Part shown: positions 9,713 through 18,900 of the stretch, in pieces
Layout of the letters: every line of letters starts with the position of its first letter
Position numbering within the stretch: position 1 is the first letter of the stretch
DNA from: Tritrichomonas musculus
Taxonomy: Eukaryota; Parabasalia; Tritrichomonadida; Tritrichomonadidae
Direction of reading: 5' to 3'
Assembly: GCA_039105265.1 (NCBI GenBank)
Contig: JAPFFF010000018.1
Span: forward strand, 434,001-498,000
Length of the DNA stretch: 64,000 bases
The notes under the pieces: model-generated
What the model was told of the DNA's origin: nothing
The model's input: only the letters and a program-made list of their open reading frames with translations
Database searches by the model: none
Program-made: the position numbers and the translations under genes

Positions 9713-12700
9713 TCATTTGAGAAACTCATCAATATTATCTATTTCACGAAAAACAGAACAGTTTACCTTAAATATTTTTGTCACATCTTTTGGATCAAGG
9801 TAAGTCTTTTTTCCATTCAATAAATTTAATACTGTATTAATTTTTTCAATTCTGCTTTTGATATTAAAATCAAAATCTATTGAAATTAAATCAGAATTCT
9901 CAACAACTTGATTTTTCATTACAAAATATTCTTTTTCTTGCTTAATGAAGTCGAAAAATTGAATGCTTAAAATAAAACTATTTAATTCGTCAATTAAATC
10001 AGAATCGAACAATTTAAAATCGTTTAAAAGTACCGGATATGACTCATTAAATGCAAACTCAAATTTATTTTCATGAACAACAAGTGGAAAATAATGAATC
10101 CTTTTGCAACTTGATTGCAATAAATTTGAATCAACTTCTTCAAAAATTTGAATGAAGTTTCTTAATTCGTTTATTTTTTTGATGTCATTTTGATGTGATA
10201 TAAAAAATTTTGAAAGTGGAGAAAACACAGACAAGGAAAGCTCAGAGTTTGGCTTTTGATTTCTCAACAAAACCAATGAAATCATATAGATAGGATCAAA
10301 ATACTTATATTCATCAACATTTAAAACTTTCATAAAGAATGAAAAAATGAGGAATTGCTTTTCACCTGAAATTTTGGCAATCAATTCAAGAATCAATGAA
10401 TCAAAATCCTCATTATCGACTCTATAAACAGGCTCATCGCTTTCAACAACCTTCATATACGAGTTAATAACCATATCCGCCTTTTCACTTCCAAAAGCTT
10501 TATAAATCAAGTCCATTTCAGGCATTTTTTTGATATAATTAACAGCGAAGTACGGAATGATGACAAGAAACACATCAGCATTACTTTCAAAGTCAAAGAA
10601 TCCATTAACAATCATTTTTACCATGCTGCCAAATATCAATTCAATTATCGTTTGAGTCAATTCAGCCGTTATTAAACTAATAAAAATATCATTTGCCTTT
10701 TCTTGGCACTTTTCAATGTTGCTTGACACAATATTCAGAGAAGTTGTGAAAAGTGGCGAAAACTGAACTGAATTACACCTTAAAAGGTCAATTGCAATTT
10801 CAATTGGCGGAGATCCAAGTGAATCAAGAACAATCATCAGCTCAGAGATGTATCTGTAGCAAAGAGAAGATCCAACATCACACTGGCTTAATAATAAACA
10901 AACTATCTTTATATTCATGTAAATATCACTTATGTAGTTTTCGCATTTCCCACTCAAAATTTGATTTTTTGTAAAGTATTGAAAAAGTTCAATTGAATTG
11001 AGAGAATCATTCAAAAAGTCAAAAGAAACCATCCAGAAGAAAACTTCACGAACAGTTTCATTGATTGCGTCTTCACTAACAAGAAGATGCTTGAAGCAAT
11101 CAAAATATTCTTTTTCATTGAATATTTTACACATCTCTTTCAAAAATTTAATTGACTTCACAAATCTTCTGACGTAGCAGTAGACAAACAATGTGTGCAG
11201 GTGTTGAGTGATCAATTCCTTGCGACTTGCTAAGAGAGAGATGAAGACATCCAGTATTTTGCTGGCCATATTACTGCACAACTCTCTTTCGTTCATTTGA
11301 ATCTCCATAAAATATGTAAATTCAAAACGTAAATGGTCGACCAAATAAGGTATCAATCTTTTTGGATATTTTAAAGTTAGGTAGATCAGCACTGATCTTG
11401 ATTCTCCGATTTTGTCACGCAAGACAAAATCAATAACAAATTTCAGTTCATATTTGGTCACCAAATCTAAAATATTCTGACTGAAATTAGGCAAAGGAAA
11501 TTGAGAAAAGGAATATTCAACGCCATCCATTTTGAAGGTCAATGCAAACAACTTTTTCAAGAAAGAATGTGAAGTGAAATACGAAAATTTGCAGTTTGGC
11601 ACAATATTTATCGTTTCGCTATTACACAATTTAACATTCGAGAACCAAGGCATTGAAAATTGAATGAACGATAAAACATCACTTTTTGAATTAGCATGAC
11701 TAACCGCCACAATTTCAAAGAACTTATTCAAATATTGCTCAGTGAACTCCTTAAAAACAGCCGCAAGAATCAGACTCACTTTCACAAGCAGAACTTGAGG
11801 AATCAAAAGATTCTGGTTCAAGTAACTGTCCTGAATTTGACTTATAACTTGAATGAGTCTGTTTGATTGTGAGTGGTTTGAACTCATTGCGAACAACGAG
11901 ATCTGGTAGATGATTTTAAAGCATGAAAAATCATTCTTTTCATATGAAAGATTATAGAAAGAAAGAGCAATCAATGATCCAGTCTGTTTCAAGACAGCCA
12001 CGTCGAATTCATTTTCAAAAGTATTCAATTCCAATCCACTTTTTGAGAGATTTTCTATGAGTTCTTTCAAATCATTGAAAAGACCTCTTGGCTCTTTGAA
12101 GCATTCGCAGATCAGCAAGTACAAATCATTGTCAATTGATTTTTTATCAATCAAAACAGGAAGAATCAAAGAAGGCAACGATGACAAAAGTGACACCCAA
12201 ATTTCTTTACAATTCTTAGAATTGAGAGTGATTTGGAAGTTAATTATTTTATCCATAAAAGTGTCAGGCACGTGCACAAACGATAGGTAAATTGACAAGG
12301 CTTTGTCTGCAAGCTGAACCATCAAAGGCGACTCGTTCGAGTCATCAATTGCAATGCTGCACAGAAAAGGAAACCAAATCATCGGATCAAAAGGAAACTC
12401 TTCTTCGATCATGTACGTGTCTTGCTTGAGGAAGAAGCTCTTGTTCTGCTTCTTGTAGATACTTCGCGTGCGCTCGAAGAGATCAATAAGAGGAAGAAGA
12501 ATGTTACACAATGATCTGACAAGGACAAAGTCACTGATAATTCGTGTCTTGACTGTGTCTATCGGCTTCACTTTCCCTTTCAAAATCATTTTGAAAGAGT
12601 CGAAGAAATTTATGACATGCTCAAGCGCACTCGAAATTGACAAGAGATCGTCACTCATGCCATCATGAAAGCTGACAGCCGTATCATTCAAATTAAAGTT

Positions 12701-15700
12701 GTCATTTGAATTCGATGTGCAAAACTCACTTTTTGAGACAAAACTAGAACTGGAACTCGAAAGCAAAATGACACCACTATTATTATTGTTATTATTATTA
12801 ATATTCCGCGAACCATAACTAAAATTCGTAGTAAAACTACAAGTTGAATACGACTTAGGATTATGATAATTAATATACACTTTATCATTATTGTTATTTT
12901 CAAAATTGTCATTTATTTCTTTGCTGCTGTTTTCATCTTTTTCTAGGAATAAAATTTGGTTGGTCTCATAGATGGCTCTGTAATTATTGATCCTTATGTA
13001 GTCGTTCTCAGTGAATTCCAGCGTATTGTTAGGCTGGTCTTTAAACAGTTCGTGTATAAACAGTCGAAAATGGAAGCACAAAATGTCAACGAAAACATAT
13101 GAATTCGGAAACCTAAACGACAAGTTCAAGCAAGGATTGACCGAGAAATAAAACAAGAACCTAATCATTCTTCTGCAATTTGCTTTCTCCAAGAATAATG
13201 ATCCTTGCTTCAACAATGACAAAATTTGATCAGGAGACGTGTATTTATCAAAGACAGATGAAGTTGCCAAACGCAAAGCCATTAAATTCAACATGAAATA
13301 ACAATCAACTTTACTGTCGGCTTTCTTCTTCGCGTTAATCAAAGAGATTGCCTGCGCATGCGTTATGTTCATCGTGTGGTTCAACTGTGGATACTTGTCT
13401 TCGTTCATTGAGAACACTTTCAATGCATGAATGAAGAACGTGTAATACAAAAGATACGAGTTGGATTGAATAACTTCCCGAAATTTGAAAAATTTCATGT
13501 CGTCAATTGAAAAAGTGGCAAATGTGAAGGATAAAGTCAGCATCGTTAATGACCGACGATAGATCTCTTCATCATGATTCATGATGAACTTGTGGACATT
13601 CGGAAAGTTCGAGTAGGGAAGAATGGGTAGGACTATTTCTCCCAATTTGAGGCCAAGATCACGAATGATTGAAAAAGGGGCAGATAACAAAATCCACTGC
13701 CATGCAAGAATCGAGTTGGCCGAATTAACAGTCAAGCTAATCTTGCAATTAACTAAGGATTTGACGGTCCTGGTTAAGGCCAATCCATAAATGTAGAGCT
13801 GCTCATATTCAAATGTCTGTAATGTGAGTAATGCATTCAAAACAGACTGATCTCGCTTGACATGAATGAATGCTTGTATAATTCTGATCGTCAAGGCCGA
13901 AACAAAAGGCGAATCAGAGAACAGATAAAGTGGAATCCTATTGAATACATGTGGTGATGTTAATTCAATTTCTTGAGCAAGGAGAAGACATAAGGCGAGA
14001 ACTTTTTCAATATCACTGTGGACAATAGGACTCATTTGGTAATATCGAAGCTGGCTGTCATCAATGTCATTTATAAATTTTTGGATATCAATATCATCAC
14101 CGTCACTTGATTGCTTCTTTATTTCATTTAAAATGTCAGTGGCAACATCCTTTTCGGTGTCATTACAAACACGTGGAATTAAGGAGGTGTGATCAATGAT
14201 CTGTTCGATTTCATAATTAAGCGAATTCAATGAAAGTGACTTCGTAAAGTCATTGGTATCAAATATCCAACATTTCGTCCTAAAAAGATCAATTGGCTGA
14301 TCATCCATAACTTTTTGACAGAGATCAATTATTGACTTTTTAAATTGCGATATTAATTGATCGTTAGGTGGCTTTTCTCCTGATTTATCATTTTGAATAA
14401 TAATGGATTCATTTGATAGAATTATTATGGCTGAAAATAAAACAGCTTCAGCATTGAATTGAAAAAAATCTTTTTGAATGAGTTTGTTTAATTGTTTCCG
14501 AATGAACCAAGTGAAATTGATTGATGCTACCTTGCTTAGAAAAAGACCAAGCTCTTTTTGACAATGCTTGAATTGACCCATATTTGAATATATAATATCA
14601 AGCATTGGCTGGATGTAGATTTTGTCTTTGCGATTTGGTGCTGATTTAAAAAAGTTGATATCAATTTTTTCTATATTAAAAAAATTTATATATGAATGAC
14701 CATTTAATATTGATATGAAAGTTTTTATAACATCTGTAATTTTATGAGACGCTGATGGAAATTGGCGGGTTATTAAAGAAAAAAACTTTTGTAATGGAAA
14801 AAATGTTAATTTACCTTTTGAAAGAGTACTGAAAAGTACAAGCGCTGAATTACATGAACATTTCTCATTTTGTATTTTATTCAAACATCGATTGATTTCT
14901 TTAAATAAAGATAGTAATTCAGGAGTTTGCTGATACTGAATTGTATACCCAAGAAAGTTACGAATGAATTTATTTCCAGCAATTAATAATTGATTCGAGG
15001 GCTTATTCAAACTCAAAATCGATATTAAATGTTGAAATGTAACAGATATTAAAGGAAAATTATTGAATATCTCTTTTGGATAATATAAAAATGAATATAA
15101 CCTTAATATAAAAATATGATAATTACTATGTAATAATTGTGATGATTGTATATGGTTAAACGCATCTGAAATTATTATATCTGGAATAATTTTGGACATT
15201 TTATGTAACACTATTGACCATTTTGAGATATTAATTATATCTAATTGAAACGAATCTTTTTCATCGATTTCATGAAATAAAATTTGATTTATTGTACTAT
15301 ATATTAAAGGATAATGCTCATCTAATAATAAATCTGTTCGTAATACTAAATGATATATTAGTTTCGTTAAAATTGAATGCGACACATAATAAGTACATAA
15401 ACGTAATGGAAAAGAAGTAATTGATTTTTCTTTCATCTCATCGGTAAAAAAATATGGACACTTATATTTCGTTTTGTTCATATCGAGAGGAATTTGATTA
15501 AAATATTCAAGAATATCAAGAAAAAAACTTCTCAAATTGACAGAAGATAAGATGCAGCATTTGTTAACAAAATTTTCAATTACGACATCAAAACCTACCA
15601 AATAATTCATTATTTGTTTTGTTAATATTATTTGATTTTCTTCAGCTTTCGGGAAATTCTTCATTAAAATATAAATATTTTTCCTAATTGTATTTGAAAA

Positions 15701-15739
15701 CGATTGAAAAAGAAAAGTGTCGAGGGAATTCCTCGACAT
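9713..15739 (-). CDS. Giant helical (HEAT-like?) protein, unknown
   Basis: A 2008-residue uninterrupted frame from ATG at 15739. Nearly the whole length is leucine/isoleucine/phenylalanine-rich amphipathic helices, as in alpha-solenoid scaffolds. The break is a low-complexity linker at about residues 935-1000 with runs of Asn and Ser (NNNNNNN, SSSSSS), which splits the protein into two helical halves. No catalytic motif, signal peptide or convincing membrane segment is visible. The size, two-halved helical layout and lack of motifs are compatible with a divergent Furry/Mor2-type cell-morphogenesis scaffold or another HEAT-repeat giant, but this is a guess. It is divergent from the 1918-residue gene with 253 bp between starts. 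Confidence 0.75.
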   Translation of the reverse strand: MSRNSLDTFLFQSFSNTIRKNIYILMKNFPKAEENQIILTKQIMNYLVGFDVVIENFVNKCCILSSVNLRSFFLDILEYFNQIPLDMNKTKYKCPYFFTDEMKEKSITSFPLRLCTYYVSHSILTKLIYHLVLRTDLLLDEHYPLIYSTINQILFHEIDEKDSFQLDIINISKWSIVLHKMSKIIPDIIISDAFNHIQSSQLLHSNYHIFILRLYSFLYYPKEIFNNFPLISVTFQHLISILSLNKPSNQLLIAGNKFIRNFLGYTIQYQQTPELLSLFKEINRCLNKIQNEKCSCNSALVLFSTLSKGKLTFFPLQKFFSLITRQFPSASHKITDVIKTFISILNGHSYINFFNIEKIDINFFKSAPNRKDKIYIQPMLDIIYSNMGQFKHCQKELGLFLSKVASINFTWFIRKQLNKLIQKDFFQFNAEAVLFSAIIILSNESIIIQNDKSGEKPPNDQLISQFKKSIIDLCQKVMDDQPIDLFRTKCWIFDTNDFTKSLSLNSLNYEIEQIIDHTSLIPRVCNDTEKDVATDILNEIKKQSSDGDDIDIQKFINDIDDSQLRYYQMSPIVHSDIEKVLALCLLLAQEIELTSPHVFNRIPLYLFSDSPFVSALTIRIIQAFIHVKRDQSVLNALLTLQTFEYEQLYIYGLALTRTVKSLVNCKISLTVNSANSILAWQWILLSAPFSIIRDLGLKLGEIVLPILPYSNFPNVHKFIMNHDEEIYRRSLTMLTLSFTFATFSIDDMKFFKFREVIQSNSYLLYYTFFIHALKVFSMNEDKYPQLNHTMNITHAQAISLINAKKKADSKVDCYFMLNLMALRLATSSVFDKYTSPDQILSLLKQGSLFLEKANCRRMIRFLFYFSVNPCLNLSFRFPNSYVFVDILCFHFRLFIHELFKDQPNNTLEFTENDYIRINNYRAIYETNQILFLEKDENSSKEINDNFENNNNDKVYINYHNPKSYSTCSFTTNFSYGSRNINNNNNNNSGVILLSSSSSSFVSKSEFCTSNSNDNFNLNDTAVSFHDGMSDDLLSISSALEHVINFFDSFKMILKGKVKPIDTVKTRIISDFVLVRSLCNILLPLIDLFERTRSIYKKQNKSFFLKQDTYMIEEEFPFDPMIWFPFLCSIAIDDSNESPLMVQLADKALSIYLSFVHVPDTFMDKIINFQITLNSKNCKEIWVSLLSSLPSLILPVLIDKKSIDNDLYLLICECFKEPRGLFNDLKELIENLSKSGLELNTFENEFDVAVLKQTGSLIALSFYNLSYEKNDFSCFKIIYQISLFAMSSNHSQSNRLIQVISQIQDSYLNQNLLIPQVLLVKVSLILAAVFKEFTEQYLNKFFEIVAVSHANSKSDVLSFIQFSMPWFSNVKLCNSETINIVPNCKFSYFTSHSFLKKLFALTFKMDGVEYSFSQFPLPNFSQNILDLVTKYELKFVIDFVLRDKIGESRSVLIYLTLKYPKRLIPYLVDHLRFEFTYFMEIQMNERELCSNMASKILDVFISLLASRKELITQHLHTLFVYCYVRRFVKSIKFLKEMCKIFNEKEYFDCFKHLLVSEDAINETVREVFFWMVSFDFLNDSLNSIELFQYFTKNQILSGKCENYISDIYMNIKIVCLLLSQCDVGSSLCYRYISELMIVLDSLGSPPIEIAIDLLRCNSVQFSPLFTTSLNIVSSNIEKCQEKANDIFISLITAELTQTIIELIFGSMVKMIVNGFFDFESNADVFLVIIPYFAVNYIKKMPEMDLIYKAFGSEKADMVINSYMKVVESDEPVYRVDNEDFDSLILELIAKISGEKQFLIFSFFMKVLNVDEYKYFDPIYMISLVLLRNQKPNSELSLSVFSPLSKFFISHQNDIKKINELRNFIQIFEEVDSNLLQSSCKRIHYFPLVVHENKFEFAFNESYPVLLNDFKLFDSDLIDELNSFILSIQFFDFIKQEKEYFVMKNQVVENSDLISIDFDFNIKSRIEKINTVLNLLNGKKTYLDPKDVTKIFKVNCSVFREIDNIDEFLK

Positions 15740-15982
15740 TAGGTAAAAATTTTAGAATGAAATATGAGATGAAAATCAATATAGAATTCAAAAAAAAATG
15801 ATAATATCTCAATGAGTTTATAACAAATATTGGAAATAATTCATATTTTCTATTCAATAAGCATTTGATTAATAGTATTTTTTTAATTTTATATTTTTTC
15901 TCTATCTACCATATTTGCATTTTCAAATTTGACCTTTACATAAACCTTATTTGACCACGTTCTCTCTTTTGTTAATATCACA

Positions 15983-15988
15983 TCATTA
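15983..15988 (+). promoter_or_regulatory. Putative initiator (Inr) TCATTA
   Basis: TCATTA lies five bases before the ATG at 15993. It matches the trichomonad initiator pattern TCA(Py)T(A/T), in which the A is the transcription start, and gives a very short 5' UTR. This is a motif match only. Confidence 0.45.
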
Positions 15989-15992
15989 AATT

Positions 15993-18900
15993 ATGCCTGC
16001 AAGGGTCAAAGTTAAATCCGATTCACAATCTTCTGACCCATCAAACATCCAAATCAAATCTATTCAAGATATTAACCCTGAACATGTTTTTACTTTTTCA
16101 GATAAAATTCAATTGTTTAGAAAGTACTTTCCAACTGATTCTGAGTCAGAAACTGCCGACAAAATATTTGGATTGATGGAAGTTTTAGAACATTTTCGAA
16201 CATATATTCTAACCTCTAAATTTTTAGCTCCTCGGGACCAAATTACAAAATGCCGCACAGCTTTCAACAAAGCTCTTTCACAACATCAAACGAATTCCAT
16301 AAACGCTCGTGTTTCAAAATCTCAACTCACGCCATCAGCATATATTTCCATGATACCAGATATCCTTAAATCACTTATCAGCGCCTTTTCGATTATAGAC
16401 GTTGAAGCCATGATCAAAGCTTTTAATACAATGCGTATAGAAATTAACACGCTAGTTCAAACGTTATCGCAACTACGTCAAAAGCTACCAACTCCTGACA
16501 AAGACTTCCACAATAGTTATTCTGAATTCCAAAAAGTAAAAAAGACAATGAATACCCAAGTTAATCAATTACGCGATTACCATCAATCGAAACGATGCAC
16601 TTCTTTAATTGCCAAAAACAATTATTTACTCAGTCATTTCAAAACGTTAACGAAAATATTAAATCCCAAGCAATCAAACCTTAAAGATAAAGGAATTAGC
16701 TTTTTTAACGAAATTACAAACTATCTTCTGGACGTAAAAGCAGGTTTACTAGGTCTTAACATTACACAAAAAATAAAACACATTTTAAAGAAGTTATACA
16801 AAAAGAAAGGTCTCACGGACAACCTTGCAATTTTTGAAAGTGATGACGAAGAAGCCTCAAATCAAAGCTCAGAGCCACATAAACAAAGAAACCGTCGAAA
16901 TTTGGCCACTAATTCTAAGCAGAGCCAGAAAAACTCAAAGACAGTTGAGTATGAGTACGAATACGAAGAAGAGGAAGAAGAAGAGGAGGAAGAGGAAGTG
17001 TTTGAAGAAGAGGAAGAAGAAGAAGAGGAGGAAGAAATTGTTGTCAGTCAATCAAAAAGAGGAAGAAGGTCAAATTCGAGAACAGAGCAGGTCAAAAAGG
17101 TTGACAACAACAATAACGATAACCGCCGTTCAAGGTCAACATCAAGGTCAAATCAGACAACTTCCTCAACTACCAATCAAAGGAAGCCTTTGCAAACAAG
17201 AGCACAAAACAACTCTTCCCAGCAAAGCAGCCAAACAAGCAGCCGCGGCAAGCGAGGAGGAAGAGGCAGAATTGACAGTGATGATGAAAAAAGCAGCAAG
17301 ACAGGTGATTCTTCATCAGCAGCACAAGCAGCAGGTACAAACAGAAGAACAAGATCGAATAGAAACACAGCAACAACAACTTCCGCATCATCAACTACAG
17401 CTAGCAGATCTGACACCAGCAATGCAAGTAATGGCATTGGCAGTCGTGGCAGAAAAGGGCAAAGCACAACAAGCATGACTTCTCGTTTTAGCGAGTTAAA
17501 CTCAAGCCAGAGAGGCAGCAAGAACAGTGCAGCAAGCAACGAACCCGACCAATTAGTAACACGAAGAACGAGAAGAAGAAGGAGCTCTGATCTAAACAAC
17601 GAAGAGGATGAACTCAACAACAACAACAGCAGCAGCAAGGCTAAGCCAAGCGCAAGCACAAATGCAAGTTCATCACAAAGCAGCAAAGAAAGTGGGACTT
17701 ACAACACTCGATCATCCAATCGTAGCAAAGAGAAAGAGAAAGAAGCCTTCAAAGAAAGCCAGACCAGCACCACCAATGCCAGTAACAGTAGCACTACAGC
17801 TACTGGCAGCCAAGGACGAGGAAGAGGCAAGTCAAGCATCAGTGCTTCAAGCAGTGCTGCCAGTGTCATTGAAACCAAAGCACAAGAGCAAGAGAGAAAG
17901 ATGGTCTACGGCAAAGTTGACGAGCTTACAATTCCATTATTAGAGATCATCAGATTCAACGGCGAATCATTTCTCAAGTTCGTCACTGAAAACACCGAAG
18001 AAGAAGGAACATACAAAGAGAAAGAATTTCCATTCATCATCTTGAATCCGTTTCGTGATTTGTACATGAATGAGCAAATAACAGAAGCCAATTTCAACGC
18101 AGCCTTCAACAAATCATGGAAAGAATTCAAGTCATTTATAGAAAGTATGAATTTTGAATTGTTTCCTGTTAAGTTGTTTAATATGATTCATGAAATTGAA
18201 GTTTATAAGATCATCAACAATATAACAAATAAGAACATTGATCAATTAATTGATTTAATTTCGAATCTACCAGATAAATTGATTCGATATCAACAACTTC
18301 AACAAATTGAAACAATTTTACTTGATCTTCTTTCCAATTCTGAAGAATCAAGTACGAATCCATTTTTAACCCATATTTTTGAAGAAATGTTTAGTGTTTT
18401 CACACTAATAATTATATTAATTAAATCCATTTTACCTTTTAATATATATAGATCAAACATTAAGAACAACAAGAACAACAAAATGACACGAGTTCTTGAA
18501 TCATTATTTATTCCATACAACAATTATTTAAATCGTCAATCAAATGCAAGTTTTTCCCTTCATTTTCAACAATTTAGTCCTGTTCCTTTTAAATATATTA
18601 AAAATGACGAAGAATTTGATTCATTCATTTTTAATATATGTAAAGACATTGAAGCAAGTGGAATTCAAATACTTTTAAATTCAAACCAAGAATCTTTTAA
18701 TTGTTTAAATATCATTGTTCCTCGAATTAAAGATTTATTAAGTAACATTCAAGAGTCATTAATATTAATATCAACGAGTATTAATGACAACAGCATTAAT
18801 CAAATCTCATCGAATCTTTTGATAAACATCTATGACATTGGAAAAGTTTTAGAAGTAGAAAAGACACTTTGTAAATTAAAGAATTCACCTTCATTATCGC

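Noticed and set aside
17177-17686. 169-codon minus-strand frame
   Set aside because: Leucine/valine-rich mirror of the Ser/Gln-rich coding strand of the 1918-residue gene; a compositional shadow.
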